Assembly: GCA_964575335.1 (NCBI GenBank) | Contig: CAZNPU010000022.1 | Coordinates: forward strand, 1-58,318 | Length of the DNA stretch: 58,318 nt | Direction of reading: 5' to 3' | DNA from: CAZNPU01 sp964575335 | GTDB lineage: Bacteria > Planctomycetota > Phycisphaerae > Phycisphaerales > SM1A02 | Shown here: positions 18,417-27,391 of the stretch, piece by piece | Layout: each line of letters opens with the position of its first letter | Position numbering within the stretch: position 1 is the stretch's first letter | Made by a program: the position numbers and the translations under genes | The notes under the pieces: model-generated | What the model saw: only the letters and a program-made list of their open reading frames with translations | The model's database searches: none | What the model was told of the DNA's origin: nothing

Positions 18417-18491
18417 CGGGGTGTAGCGCAGCTTGGTTAGCGCGCTTGACTGGGGGTCAAGAGGTCGGCGGTTCGAATCCGCCCACCCCGA
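18417..18491 (+). tRNA. tRNA-Pro (anticodon GGG)
   Basis: The acceptor is CGGGGTG/CACCCCG. The anticodon stem CTTGA/TCAAG holds loop CTGGGGG (anticodon GGG). The T arm is GGCGG-TTCGAAT-CCGCC and the discriminator is A. CCA is not encoded. It lies 135 bases after tRNA-Ser and may be cotranscribed. Confidence 0.96.
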
Positions 18492-18500
18492 CTCATCCGC

Positions 18501-18541
18501 ACAGCCCCGCAAGCAAAGAGCTTGCGGGGTTGTCGGTTTTT
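18501..18541 (+). terminator. Rho-independent terminator after tRNA-Pro
   Basis: ACAGCCCCGCAAGC and GCTTGCGGGGTTGT form a 14-bp stem with one wobble pair around loop AAAGA. TCGGTTTTT follows. Confidence 0.85.
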
Positions 18542-18825
18542 GCCGGGTTTTCATGACGCCACTATCACCAGCCGGACGGGCCGCTGGCCTCCGCGCAAGC
18601 GAAAATCTGCCCGCGCTCATTTGCGGGTAGGTGATGGCGATGATGATTCAAGGTTCAGCTTCAGGTTCCCCACTGCACGCCAACCCTGCACGCCATGTGA
18701 CGTCAGTGGAAGCGTTAAAGCGCCGCGTAGTCCGCCTCGGTCAACGAGTAGGTGATGCAGTCCGGCGCAGAAGACATAGGCATAGCGTACAACATACAAA
18801 GCGACGCACGAAACAAACATCGGTA

Positions 18826-18853
18826 AACAAAAACCCCGGCCAACGCCGGGGTT
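18826..18853 (-). terminator. Rho-independent terminator of pckA
   Basis: On the minus strand AACCCCGGC and GCCGGGGTT flank a 4-base loop, followed by a T run (GGGGTTTTTG). It lies 30 bases beyond the pckA stop. Confidence 0.85.
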
Positions 18854-18883
18854 GTGTGAATCACTGACTGAGATTCTTGCAGT

Positions 18884-20479
18884 TTATCCCTTCGGACCGG
18901 CGGCGCGGACTTCGGGAGTGATCTCATATCTCGCATCGTTCTCGCGGAACAGCTTCGCCAGATGCCGGGCCTTTTCGTCGTAGGCAGCCTTGTCGCTCCA
19001 CGTATTGCGCGGATGCAGAACGTCGCGCGGCACGCCCTGCACTTCATTGGGAATGTGCAGGCCGAAAATCTCATCGGTCGAAAAGTCTGCATTCCGCAGC
19101 GAGCCGTTGAGAATCGCCGTCACAAAGGCGCGAGTCCAACTCAGTTTGAAACGCGAACCCGTGCCATATGGTCCGCCGGTCCAACCGGTGTTGAGCAGCC
19201 AGACATCTGCGCTGTGTTCTTCAACCCTCTTCGCCAGCATGTCGGCATATACCATCGCCGGCCGGGGCAGGAACGGCCCGCCGAAGCACGCAGAGAAGTT
19301 CGGCGTCGGCTCGGTTACGCCCGCTTCGGTGCCGGCCAGCTTGCTCGTGTAGCCGTTGATGAAGTAGTACTGCGCCTGCTCGCGCGTGAGTTTGCTCACC
19401 GGCGGCAACACGCCGTAGGCGTCGGCGGTGAGGAAGATCACATTCTTGGGATGACCGCCAACGGACGGAATCACCGCGCCGGGAATATACGAAACCGGAT
19501 ATGTCACGCGGGTGTTTTCGGTTTTGCTTGCGTCATCGTAATCCGGAATGCGCGTCACCGGATCGAGAATCACGTTCTCCAGCACCGAGCCGAAGCGGAT
19601 GGCGTTCCAGATCTGCGGCTCGCCTTCCTGGCTCAGCCGAATGCACTTGGCATAGCAGCCGCCTTCGATGTTGAACACGCCCTTGTCGCTCCAGCCGTGC
19701 TCATCGTCACCGATCAGCGGCCGATTGGGATCAGCGCTGAGCGTGGTCTTGCCCGTGCCTGAAAGCCCGAAGAACAGCGCGACGTTTGACGGGTCATCTT
19801 TGTCCACGTTCGCCGAGCAGTGCATGGGGAACACGCCCATCTCAGGCAGGTCGTAGTTCATCGCGTAGAAGATCGACTTCTTGATCTCGCCGGCGTATCG
19901 CGTACCGATGATGATGACCTTGCGCTGCTCGAGCGATTGAATGATCGCCAGCGGACTGTTGAGTCCGTAGTCGGCGGGGTTGTCAATTCGCAGGTTGCAG
20001 GCGTTGAGAATGGTCCAATCGGGTTCAAAGTTGGCAAGGTCAGCCGGATCGGCGTTGATGAACAGCGTTTTGGCGAACAGGCTGTGCCACGCCTCTTCGG
20101 TGACAACCGAGACTTTCAGGCGATAGTCAGGATCGGCGCCGGCATAGCCGTCAAAGCGAAACAGCTCTTTCTTCTGTCCCAGATAGTTGCGAGCGAGCAC
20201 TTCGAGTCGGGCGAAGTTTTCCGGACTGATGGGCTGGTTGACCTTGCCCCACCCGATGGAATCGTGAATGCCGGGCGTGTCTTCGAGGAACTTGTCATTG
20301 GGACTGCGGCCGGTGCGGTCGCCGGTGTCGACGTTCAGCGCGCCATTGGAAGCCAGCGTGCCCTCGCCTCGCCGAATGGCGAACTCAATGAGGTGCGGCA
20401 CCGAAAGATTGCGGTGCACAACGGCCTGGCCAAACTCAAGCGATGCAGCACGTTCGGAAGCGGCGGTCACAGTAGTCAT
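18884..20479 (-). CDS. pckA: Phosphoenolpyruvate carboxykinase (ATP)
   Basis: A 531-residue ATP-dependent PEP carboxykinase: oxaloacetate plus ATP gives PEP, CO2 and ADP, the entry step of gluconeogenesis. Seen: the N-terminal TGDRTGRSPNDKF substrate region, the kinase-1 P-loop GLSGTGKTTLS (238-248), kinase-2 IGDDEHGW, the metal and substrate segment GVFNIEGGCYAK, and TGWTGGPYGTG near the C-terminus. Length matches the family (about 530). ATG 20479 is chosen because upstream residues are not family-like; an AGAGA site lies before it. It is monocistronic, with its own terminator. Confidence 0.97.
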   Translation of the reverse strand: MTTVTAASERAASLEFGQAVVHRNLSVPHLIEFAIRRGEGTLASNGALNVDTGDRTGRSPNDKFLEDTPGIHDSIGWGKVNQPISPENFARLEVLARNYLGQKKELFRFDGYAGADPDYRLKVSVVTEEAWHSLFAKTLFINADPADLANFEPDWTILNACNLRIDNPADYGLNSPLAIIQSLEQRKVIIIGTRYAGEIKKSIFYAMNYDLPEMGVFPMHCSANVDKDDPSNVALFFGLSGTGKTTLSADPNRPLIGDDEHGWSDKGVFNIEGGCYAKCIRLSQEGEPQIWNAIRFGSVLENVILDPVTRIPDYDDASKTENTRVTYPVSYIPGAVIPSVGGHPKNVIFLTADAYGVLPPVSKLTREQAQYYFINGYTSKLAGTEAGVTEPTPNFSACFGGPFLPRPAMVYADMLAKRVEEHSADVWLLNTGWTGGPYGTGSRFKLSWTRAFVTAILNGSLRNADFSTDEIFGLHIPNEVQGVPRDVLHPRNTWSDKAAYDEKARHLAKLFRENDARYEITPEVRAAGPKG

Positions 20480-20810
20480 TGCAGCAGTCTCTTTTACGAA
20501 ACAATCAAACAAGCATTCATTAAACGCAAAACGTCAAAAAACCACACGCAGCCGACGCGTCGCATACGGGTTTGGACAACGCCGCGTTCTCAATGCCGCA
20601 ACCGGACCGAACAACCCGACAAAGGTCTCTCGGACAGGCATGCGATCCTGCGTGAATCAAAAGCGGACGGAAGATTGTATCGCTGCAGCAGGCTTTCGCC
20701 TAGCCGGTTGTCCAGGTGATCGACGCGTTCGGGAATCTTGCCCCGGTCGGCCTATCATCCTTTGACCAATCGGCTGCAAAGAGATACCCTAGCAATCGAA
20801 TTGCCCCGCT
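20480..20810. other. Divergent region between pckA and tRNA-His
   Basis: No gene seen. It holds the tRNA-His promoter (20762-20790) and a 10-bp palindrome CGACGCGTCG (20553-20562) about 75 bases upstream of the pckA start, which could bind a regulator. The pckA promoter itself could not be pinned down. Confidence 0.5.
20762..20790 (+). promoter_or_regulatory. Promoter of tRNA-His
   Basis: TTGACC, a 17-bp spacer and TACCCT; the -10 ends 20 bases before the tRNA 5' end. Confidence 0.6.
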
Positions 20811-20884
20811 GGAGATCGTAGCTCAGTTGGTAGAGCACCTGGTTGTGGTCCAGGACGTCGCGGGTTCGAGTCCCGTCGATCTCC
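20811..20884 (+). tRNA. tRNA-His (anticodon GTG)
   Basis: A 74-base gene with the extra 5' G(-1) opposite C73, the identity element of histidine tRNAs. The acceptor is GAGATCG/CGATCTC. The anticodon stem CCTGG/CCAGG holds loop TTGTGGT (anticodon GTG). The T loop is TTCGAGT. CCA is not encoded. Confidence 0.96.
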
Positions 20885-20914
20885 CTTCCCCAATCACTCC
20901 ACTCCACTCGCGAA

Positions 20915-20941
20915 GCGTGTTCAGCACACGCCTCTTTTTTT
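20915..20941 (+). terminator. Rho-independent terminator after tRNA-His
   Basis: GCGTGT and ACACGC pair around loop TCAGC. CTC and a run of seven T follow. Confidence 0.8.
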
Positions 20942-21116
20942 GCAAGCAGGCAGAGGCCATCACGTCGCTCTGCCCTGCCGCGCAGCTCACCTGATACGCT
21001 GCTGCAGCCCTGCTCAAAACAACGCTGTTTCTTTCCGTCAGGCCAGCAATTGCCGCTGCCCACGGATACTGCATGCCATGCGCACTGCTGCCTGTTTTCC
21101 TGAGCATCCGGTTCTC

Positions 21117-21144
21117 TTGGCGTCCGGGCTTCGCGCAGTACACT
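21117..21144 (+). promoter_or_regulatory. Candidate promoter of priA
   Basis: TTGGCG, a 16-bp spacer and TACACT, 70 bases upstream of the priA ATG. A second -10-like hexamer, TATACC (21203-21208), sits six bases before the ATG. Confidence 0.4.
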
Positions 21145-21214
21145 GCGCAGTTGCAAGTGCCGGAACAGAAAGCAGGATCAGAACCGTCCGCCAATCAGTG
21201 CGTATACCAAACAT

Positions 21215-23578
21215 ATGGCGAACTTATTTTCCACGACGGCTCCCCCAGCGGAACGCGCTCTTGGCTACGCGCGCGTTGCGGTTGAGCGCGGCGTGGATCG
21301 GTATCCCGACGGCCTGACCTACGCCATTCCGCCAACGCTTGAAGACCTTGCCCCGGGCGAGCGCGTTATTGTGCCGCTGGGGCGCGGCAATACACCCACG
21401 GCCGGGTACGTGATTGATCTCGCCAGCGATTCCGATCTGGATCACCAGCGCATCAAGTTCATTCTCAAGCGCGATCTGGCCGCAGCACGATTGCCTGGGC
21501 AACTGCTCGAACTGGCTCGGTGGATCAGCAGTTATTACTGCTCGCCCATCGGCATGACGCTCGCCAGCATGTTGCCCGCTGCGGTCAAGCGAAATGTCGG
21601 CTCGGTGCGGAAAACCGTCATCGACATCGGCGAAGCGCCTGCGGAAGGCCAGAAGATTCCACCCAAGCAAAAGCGCGTGCTGGACGTGCTTGCGGCGCTT
21701 CCACCCGAGCAGCGGCCGATTGAAATCAACGCGCTGGCTGTTCTGGCCGACTTGCAGTCGGTTGCGCCGATCAAGCGGCTAATTCACCGCAAGCTGGTGC
21801 ATGCCTCACGCAAAACAGTCATCGAAGCGGCATGGGCTGAACACGCTGCCGATGCCCGCACGCCTGAGCGTCTGACCGACGAGCAGACTGCGGTCATCGA
21901 AGCTGTCGCATCACACCTGCACAAAGGTTTTTCCACGCATTTGCTGTATGGCGTCACAGGTTCGGGCAAAACCGAGGTCTACATTCGGCTGATTCAACGC
22001 GTGCTCGACATAGGCAAATGCGCGATGCTTCTGGTGCCGGAAATCTCACTGACACCGCAGACCGGCGGGCGGCTGATCGGAAGATTCCCCAACCATCGCG
22101 TGGCGGTGCTGCATTCGGGGTTGACCGCTGCACAACGTCATCAGCAATGGGCGCTCGCCGCTGAGGGCATGGCTGACATCGTGCTGGGCGCGCGGTCTGC
22201 GGTTTTCGCGCCCGTGCCGGACAATCGGCTGGGGCTGATCATCGTTGATGAAGAACACGATGGCTCGTACAAGCAGGATCAGGTGCCTCGCTATCACGGC
22301 CGGGATGTTGCTATTCGCCGCGCACAGCTCACCAACTGCCCAATTCTGCTGGGCAGCGCAACGCCATCTTTGGAAAGCTGGTACAACGCCACCGAACGCG
22401 GCTCCTCAACATTGCACGTGCTGCGCAAGCGTGCGCCGGGAATGCGCTTGCCGAAGGTCACGGTGGTCGATTTCCGTGAACAGATGCGCCAGCGCAAAGA
22501 TCGACAGGTGCATCTGCTGGGGCCGGTGCTTGAAGACAGCATCGCCCGAACACTGGAAGACGGCGGACAGGTGCTGCTGCTGCTGAACCGTCGCGGCTAT
22601 GCCAGTTACATTGCCTGCCCAAGCTCGCGCTGCGGCTGGATTCTCACCTGCGATCACTGCGATGTGACGACCGTTTATCACCTTGACAAGCGCTTGCCCA
22701 CGGGCGGATTCGTGCGCTGCCATCATTGCCTCAGCGAACAGAAACTGCCGCCGGTGTGCCCGGAATGCGGCAGCAAGATTTCGACCTTCGGTCTGGGGAC
22801 GCAGCGCGTTGAGGAAGAACTGGCTGCAAAGTTCCATCAGCTTGTCGAAGGCGAAACCATGATGCGCATCGACTCCGACAGCATGCACGGAGCGCGGAAC
22901 TTTCACGATGTGCTCAACCGCTTCAGCAGGGGCGAGATTCTTCTGCTCGTCGGCACGCAGATGATCGCCAAGGGGCTTGATTTTCCCGGCGTGCGCCTCG
23001 TGGGCGTCATCAACGCCGACACGTCGATCAACCTGCCCGACTTCCGCGCCAGCGAACGCACGTTTCAACTGGTGAATCAAGTCGCCGGTCGATGCGGGCG
23101 AGGCGAGCAGGCTGGTTACACCGTGGTGCAGACGTTCAATCCTGCCACGCCTGCGATTCAGCTCGCAGCGGCGCATGATTTCGAATCGTTCGCGCGTCAG
23201 GAACTGCAGGAGCGCAAGCGCGTCAACCTGCCGCCGATCACACGCATGGCGCGAATCGTGCTGCGCGATGAAGATTACGTGCAGTGCGTTGCAACTGCCA
23301 GACAGGTGATGGCGGGCCTCAGCGCCATCGCGCAGTCTGGTGGAACAGTTGCTGAAAGCCAGCAGCCGAATGCGAAGCGATCGTTCGCATCAATTCGCCT
23401 GCGTGGTCCGGCCCCCTGCCCAATTGCGCGCATTGCAGACAAGCACCGTCAACAGATTGAAATCATGGCCCCGACCGCCGGCGTGCTGCATCACTTCCTC
23501 ACCGCCGCCCGCAGCGCAGGTCTGCTCAAAGCAGGCGCCGACATGGCCATTGATGTCGATCCGATCGCGCTGCTGTAG
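21215..23578 (+). CDS. priA: Primosomal protein N' (replication restart helicase PriA)
   Basis: A 787-residue 3'-5' helicase that reloads the replisome at stalled forks. In order: the N-terminal 3' DNA-binding domain (VDRYPDGLTYAIP ... GERVIVPLG), Walker A GVTGSGKTEVY, Walker B VDEEHDGSYKQ, and the GSATPSLESW motif. A zinc-binding insert of eight cysteines follows (CPSSRCGW, CDHC, CHHC, CPECG). The second helicase lobe shows LVGTQMIAKGLDFP and QVAGRCGRG. No Shine-Dalgarno site is seen before the ATG. Length is slightly above the E. coli protein (732). Confidence 0.97.
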   Translation: MANLFSTTAPPAERALGYARVAVERGVDRYPDGLTYAIPPTLEDLAPGERVIVPLGRGNTPTAGYVIDLASDSDLDHQRIKFILKRDLAAARLPGQLLELARWISSYYCSPIGMTLASMLPAAVKRNVGSVRKTVIDIGEAPAEGQKIPPKQKRVLDVLAALPPEQRPIEINALAVLADLQSVAPIKRLIHRKLVHASRKTVIEAAWAEHAADARTPERLTDEQTAVIEAVASHLHKGFSTHLLYGVTGSGKTEVYIRLIQRVLDIGKCAMLLVPEISLTPQTGGRLIGRFPNHRVAVLHSGLTAAQRHQQWALAAEGMADIVLGARSAVFAPVPDNRLGLIIVDEEHDGSYKQDQVPRYHGRDVAIRRAQLTNCPILLGSATPSLESWYNATERGSSTLHVLRKRAPGMRLPKVTVVDFREQMRQRKDRQVHLLGPVLEDSIARTLEDGGQVLLLLNRRGYASYIACPSSRCGWILTCDHCDVTTVYHLDKRLPTGGFVRCHHCLSEQKLPPVCPECGSKISTFGLGTQRVEEELAAKFHQLVEGETMMRIDSDSMHGARNFHDVLNRFSRGEILLLVGTQMIAKGLDFPGVRLVGVINADTSINLPDFRASERTFQLVNQVAGRCGRGEQAGYTVVQTFNPATPAIQLAAAHDFESFARQELQERKRVNLPPITRMARIVLRDEDYVQCVATARQVMAGLSAIAQSGGTVAESQQPNAKRSFASIRLRGPAPCPIARIADKHRQQIEIMAPTAGVLHHFLTAARSAGLLKAGADMAIDVDPIALL

Positions 23579-23597
23579 CAGCAGCAACTGCTGCTGC
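23578..23597. terminator. Hairpin at the priA stop codon
   Basis: GCAGCAGCA and TGCTGCTGC form a perfect 9-bp stem with a 2-base loop, between the convergent priA and the 379-residue gene. There is no T tract, so terminator function is uncertain. Confidence 0.35.
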
Positions 23598-23611
23598 AGG
23601 AGCAATGGTCA

Positions 23612-24751
23612 TCAGCCTTCCGCCAGAACCGCTGCCTGTGATGCGCGGACGCGCAGCACATCGATCATCGACCGCACTTCGTCAGCCATCTTCGAATTGG
23701 GGAACTCAGTCATGATGGCGTCGCCAAGGCGTGCCGCCTCGGCCCATTGACGCTCGCCCACCGCCGCTTTGAACTGCATGCTCAACGTCTCGCGATGCTT
23801 GGCGATGACATGCTGCGCCACTGAAGCAATCCGCGCCGCTTCTTCACGTGTAAGGTAGCGGTCCAGATCCTTGAGCAATTCCATCGCCTGCGCAACGTCT
23901 TCACGTTCAGCAGCTGCGAGAAACCTCGCTTCAAGTTCCTGCTTGTGCTGCTCGCGCGCTTCCAAAATGCGCTGGTCGATGTCCTGCACCAGATGATGGG
24001 TCGGAAACAGCCGGCGTATTGACGCAGCCTCGCGATGAGCCGCAGCCCAGTCGCGCGTCGCCAGAATGGCGTCCAGTTGCTCCAGCGCTTCGCGAACCTT
24101 CGCTTCATATGAAGCGTGGCCGGCCTGCAGGATTCGGTTGCGATACGCTTCAGCTTCTTCGCGGTGGCCAAAGAGATTGGCCATGTCGTCGCACAGCGTC
24201 AGGCCGGCGTTGTAGTCGCCGCGCGCGATGTCTTCTTCAATCGCCCGCCGCAGCATTTCCAGCTCGCGATCTCGAAACAGCACACGCTTGGCGGTGTCGG
24301 ACAGCATGCTGTTTTCGTAGATGTGCGCCAGCAGGTTTTCGAGCGTGTGCGATGATGAGGCAGGCAGCGCCTGGGCTGGACCGGCAGACGAAGATGATCC
24401 AACATGCGCGCGGTCTGCAAGCAGCCACGCCAGCGGCATCGTTGCGCCGATCACCACCAGCGCAACCACGCCCATCACCGCCGTGAGCTGTTCGCCCAGC
24501 ACAATGCCTGAAGTCAGCACCCCTGCTGCGGTCAAAATGAGTACCCCGTACAGGGCGCCCATCCATGCGCCGTACCATGCGCCGACAGCCGTGATCACTG
24601 CGCATGCGCCGCCTAAGCCGAAACACACAATGCTCCATGGTTCATCGCGATAGATCACGCCGATTGCTAGCACGGATGCTGCCCACAAACCCAGCGCAGC
24701 GAACAGCGCTGCCATACGCCCAAAATTCTGTTGCGGACCTGAATGTGCCAC
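23612..24751 (-). CDS. Membrane protein with C-terminal helical repeat domain, unknown function
   Basis: A 379-residue protein not recognised as a known family. Residues about 12-115 hold four membrane helices. A short Ser/Ala linker follows. The remaining 240 residues are helical, with TPR-like spacing of Ala and aromatic residues (YNAGLTLCDDMANLFGHREE, RDWAAAHREAASIRRLFP, RQWAEAARLGDAIMTEFP). This suggests a cytosolic protein-interaction platform anchored in the membrane. The GTG start has an AGGAGG site 8 bases upstream, which decides the start. It is monocistronic. Confidence 0.7.
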   Translation of the reverse strand: MAHSGPQQNFGRMAALFAALGLWAASVLAIGVIYRDEPWSIVCFGLGGACAVITAVGAWYGAWMGALYGVLILTAAGVLTSGIVLGEQLTAVMGVVALVVIGATMPLAWLLADRAHVGSSSSAGPAQALPASSSHTLENLLAHIYENSMLSDTAKRVLFRDRELEMLRRAIEEDIARGDYNAGLTLCDDMANLFGHREEAEAYRNRILQAGHASYEAKVREALEQLDAILATRDWAAAHREAASIRRLFPTHHLVQDIDQRILEAREQHKQELEARFLAAAEREDVAQAMELLKDLDRYLTREEAARIASVAQHVIAKHRETLSMQFKAAVGERQWAEAARLGDAIMTEFPNSKMADEVRSMIDVLRVRASQAAVLAEG

Positions 24752-24912
24752 GGCAGGAGCCTCCTGAGACGATGGGCGTTTTCAGATTCTTCAGCGGGAT
24801 ATCTTCTCCATCCCCGATGATTTATGCCAGCATGCAGCAAGAGCAAGGCTGGAAGACAAGGCAAAGGAAGCGTCTTTCCGTCTCCTGCCTTCTTTGCTCC
24901 TATCTGCCGGCG

Positions 24913-25281
24913 TCAGCTTCCCGGCGTGGGCGTGCCGCAGTCAAACGTAACCGGCACCATACAAAGAAACTTCAATGGCGTCTGGCTCACGTTGACGAAT
25001 TGATGCACCACGTTGGGCGGAACAAACAGCACATCGCCTGCGCGAATCGCATGGTGCTGGCCATTTTCCTCAACGCGGCCTTCGCCTTCGAGAACAAAGA
25101 CCTCATGCTCGTAATTGTGGCTGTGGCGCGGCGTGTGACCGCCCGGCTCAACCGTAAAATGGCGCATCGCAAAATTCGGCGCACCATCGGCGCGGCCGAC
25201 CATCAATCGCATCGACACGCCTTTCACGCCTTCCATCTGCATGGGTGTCCCGGGAACCTGCTCAGCGCGACGAATCAGCAT
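24913..25281 (-). CDS. Cupin-domain protein
   Basis: A 122-residue single cupin barrel. Motif 1 is PGGHTPRHSHNYEHEVFVLEG, with three His and one Glu as metal ligands. Motif 2 is GDVLFVPPNVVHQFVN with the last His. The complete ligand set points to a functional metal site. Small cupins of this kind are often dioxygenase-like or sugar-binding; the substrate is unknown. An AAGGAG site lies 8 bases before the ATG. It diverges from the metallo-hydrolase gene. Confidence 0.88.
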   Translation of the reverse strand: MLIRRAEQVPGTPMQMEGVKGVSMRLMVGRADGAPNFAMRHFTVEPGGHTPRHSHNYEHEVFVLEGEGRVEENGQHHAIRAGDVLFVPPNVVHQFVNVSQTPLKFLCMVPVTFDCGTPTPGS

Positions 25282-25449
25282 CGCTCATGCTCCTTTTCCC
25301 GCCCCGCTATTAGCCTACTGTATGCTGAGAATCACCGAAAGCGAAACTCAAGCAGCATCGCCATCCAATCCCCTTGTCTCCCTGTCTCCTCATCGCTCAG
25401 TCGCTTGTTTACGTCCAAGCCTCATCTTCACCTTTGCACTTGATTCTTC

Positions 25450-26118
25450 ATGCCTACGCCAATCATTACGCCCTTTGTGCTGGGCGGATACCAAACCAAC
25501 TGCTACGTCATTACGCCTCGCCCTGTTGAATCTGGCTCAGGCGAATCCATGCCGTGCTGGGTTGTGGATTGCGGACTGGAGCCGGACGAGATGCTCAACT
25601 GGATCGAGAAGCAGAATCTGCAGCCGCAGGCAATTCTGCTGACGCATTCGCATCTTGACCATATTGCAGGCGTCGATCGTGCGCTGAGCCGCTTCGGCCG
25701 CATGCCGATCTACATTCACAAAGCCGAGGCAGGTTTCTGCAGCGATCCGATGCTGAATCTCTCCGCTCTGACCGGGATGCCCGTCACGTGCACCGAACCG
25801 GATCAACTGCTCAGCGACGGCGATGTGCTGGATATCGCCGGCTCAACCTGGCGCGTGCTGCACACGCCTGGCCACAGTCCGGGCGGGGTTTGCTTTGTGC
25901 ACGATGCATCCAAACAGGCGATCGTGGGCGATACGCTCTTTGCCGGCTCAATCGGGCGATTTGACTTTCCAACCGCCAATGTCAACCAGCTTCGACATTC
26001 CATTCACAACGTGCTGATGGCGCTGCCGGATGACATGACGATTTATCCCGGCCACGGCCCGGAAACCACCATCGGCCGGGAACGCGCAACCAATCCCTAT
26101 GTGCGCGGCGGGTTTTGA
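25450..26118 (+). CDS. Metallo-beta-lactamase-fold hydrolase (glyoxalase II-like)
   Basis: A 222-residue MBL-fold enzyme. The dinuclear metal motif THSHLDH is at 65-71. The other ligands are His142 (TPGHSPGG), Asp161 (GDTLF) and His202 (YPGHGPET). This is the full set for the glyoxalase II/YcbL group, which hydrolyses S-D-lactoylglutathione or similar thioesters. It is shorter than classical GloB and lacks the C-terminal helical domain, so it is closer to the YcbL-type proteins. The physiological substrate is not certain. No Shine-Dalgarno site was seen. Confidence 0.88.
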   Translation: MPTPIITPFVLGGYQTNCYVITPRPVESGSGESMPCWVVDCGLEPDEMLNWIEKQNLQPQAILLTHSHLDHIAGVDRALSRFGRMPIYIHKAEAGFCSDPMLNLSALTGMPVTCTEPDQLLSDGDVLDIAGSTWRVLHTPGHSPGGVCFVHDASKQAIVGDTLFAGSIGRFDFPTANVNQLRHSIHNVLMALPDDMTIYPGHGPETTIGRERATNPYVRGGF

Positions 26119-26219
26119 ACGATACACGATCAACTCTTCAGCGACGCGCAGCACAATGCCTGCCCTGCTGTCTTGTGCTTGCTGATACTGATCTTATTTG
26201 CCTGCTCATTGCCTGGCGG

Positions 26220-26972
26220 TTACCGCGCCCCGGGCGAACCTCCACCCCCACCTCCACCACCGCCGCTGCCGCCGCTACCGCCAGCGCCACCTCCACCGCT
26301 CCCACCTGCGCCGCCGCTGCCGCTGGCATCGGGTGATGTACCGCCGGTGGTTCCCGAATCGGTATCGGTATCGGTACCAGTTCCAGTTCCAGTTCCAGTT
26401 CCAGTTCCAGTTCCAGTTCCAGTTCCAGGCGATGATGGTAGCGGCGTGCCCGTGCCGGCAGCCCCGCCCGTTGTGCCGCTTGTTCCAGGCGGCCGTGGCG
26501 TTGCAGGCGTGGTGACGCCGCCAGCGCCTCCGGTGGAATCGGGGGTTTGGCCGGGACGATCAATACCGCCGCCCGTACCGGGTTGCTGGGGGATGCCGCC
26601 CTGTCCCGCGCTGCCAGCAGAGCCGGGTTCAGTCGGCGCAGGGGTTACGCCGGGAAATGGCGAGCGCACGCGCGGCGTACCGACGCTTTCACTTTCACTT
26701 TGCTGACCTTCGATTCTCGGCTGCGTGTCGACGCCCGTGCGGCCGAAATCGGTCACACCCATTCGATCACCCGCTGTGCCGAATCCGGTGCCCGACTCAC
26801 CGCCCGTGCCGTTGCGGATGAACCGCGTCGCGCCGTTCCATGTGTCATCCCTTTGAGCGCCGTTGCCTTCGCAGCCGGTGACATGGGAAAATATCATTGC
26901 GCAAAGGCCAAGCCCGATGGCTGCTGCAAGATGCGCAGCCAGGTATTGAGATGAGTTTCTTGTGCGTGCCAT
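26220..26972 (-). CDS. Glycine-rich low-complexity lipoprotein
   Basis: A 250-residue putative lipoprotein. ATG 26972 has an AGGA site about 10 bases upstream and starts a signal peptide (hydrophobic LAAHLAAAIGLGLCAMIF) ending in a lipobox-like HVTGCEG. The rest is low complexity: Gly, Thr, Ser and Pro, including a (Gly-Thr) run coded by an eight-copy 6-bp repeat and a final poly-Gly/Ser tail. No domain is recognised. The opposite strand is also open, as Pro/Val-rich sequence, but lacks comparable start signals. It probably forms a disordered surface-exposed linker. The next gene upstream is a smaller lipoprotein of similar style. Confidence 0.65.
   Translation of the reverse strand: MARTRNSSQYLAAHLAAAIGLGLCAMIFSHVTGCEGNGAQRDDTWNGATRFIRNGTGGESGTGFGTAGDRMGVTDFGRTGVDTQPRIEGQQSESESVGTPRVRSPFPGVTPAPTEPGSAGSAGQGGIPQQPGTGGGIDRPGQTPDSTGGAGGVTTPATPRPPGTSGTTGGAAGTGTPLPSSPGTGTGTGTGTGTGTGTGTDTDTDSGTTGGTSPDASGSGGAGGSGGGGAGGSGGSGGGGGGGGGSPGAR
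26381..26428. repeat. Hexanucleotide microsatellite (TTCCAG)8
   Basis: Eight perfect TTCCAG units, preceded by related TACCAG and GGTATC units. On the minus strand it codes Gly-Thr dipeptides inside the lipoprotein. Because the unit is 6 bp, copy-number change would lengthen or shorten the protein without a frameshift. Confidence 0.95.
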
Positions 26973-27112
26973 GTTTCGATCATCCTGCCTGATTGATCGT
27001 GCCGACTTGTTTGCGTGAGTTGTCGTTCTTGCCGTTGTTCTTGCCGCGATACATTCCGTCAGAATGAACTCAACGAACACGAGCGCCGAGCGCCAACGCG
27101 CTCGGTCAATGC

Positions 27113-27391
27113 TTACTCTTCTCCGCCTCCAGTCGGATCGCCTCCTGGGCGCGAAGGCGCAGGTTCTGTGTAGATGTCCGGGTCGTCATCAATCGGTGCG
27201 GTAGGCTGAGGCGGAGCGCTGTGCTGCCCATAGCCCGGCGTACCTCGCGGCCCATCCGCCGGCGCTGCCTCCGGCGTGTCATTGTCTCGATCCCGCTGGC
27301 CTTCGCAGCCACAAAGCGCCGAAGCGCTCACCAGCACAGCACACAACACAACAACGCCTTTCACACATCCCGCCAGATGCATTCCGCTCAT
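27113..27391 (-). CDS. Small lipoprotein, unknown function
   Basis: A 92-residue protein beginning MSGMHLAG. The signal peptide (GVVVLCAVLVSASA) leads into lipobox ALCGC followed by EGQRDRDND. The mature part is Asp/Pro/Gly-rich and probably unfolded, with no domain. The CEG after the cleavage site is shared with the larger lipoprotein downstream (also CEG), so the two may be related or coexpressed. The start is chosen to fit the signal peptide; ATG 27382 is an alternative. Confidence 0.6.
   Translation of the reverse strand: MSGMHLAGCVKGVVVLCAVLVSASALCGCEGQRDRDNDTPEAAPADGPRGTPGYGQHSAPPQPTAPIDDDPDIYTEPAPSRPGGDPTGGGEE

Larger units (their letters stand above)
20885..21214. other. Intergenic region between tRNA-His and priA
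   Basis: No gene seen. It contains the tRNA-His terminator and a candidate priA promoter; the rest shows no recognisable element. Confidence 0.5.

Noticed and set aside
26173..26706. Proline/valine-rich plus-strand frame opposite the Gly-rich lipoprotein
   Set aside because: It is the mirror of the low-complexity lipoprotein gene. The minus strand has the lipoprotein signal and a ribosome site; the plus strand has neither in convincing form.
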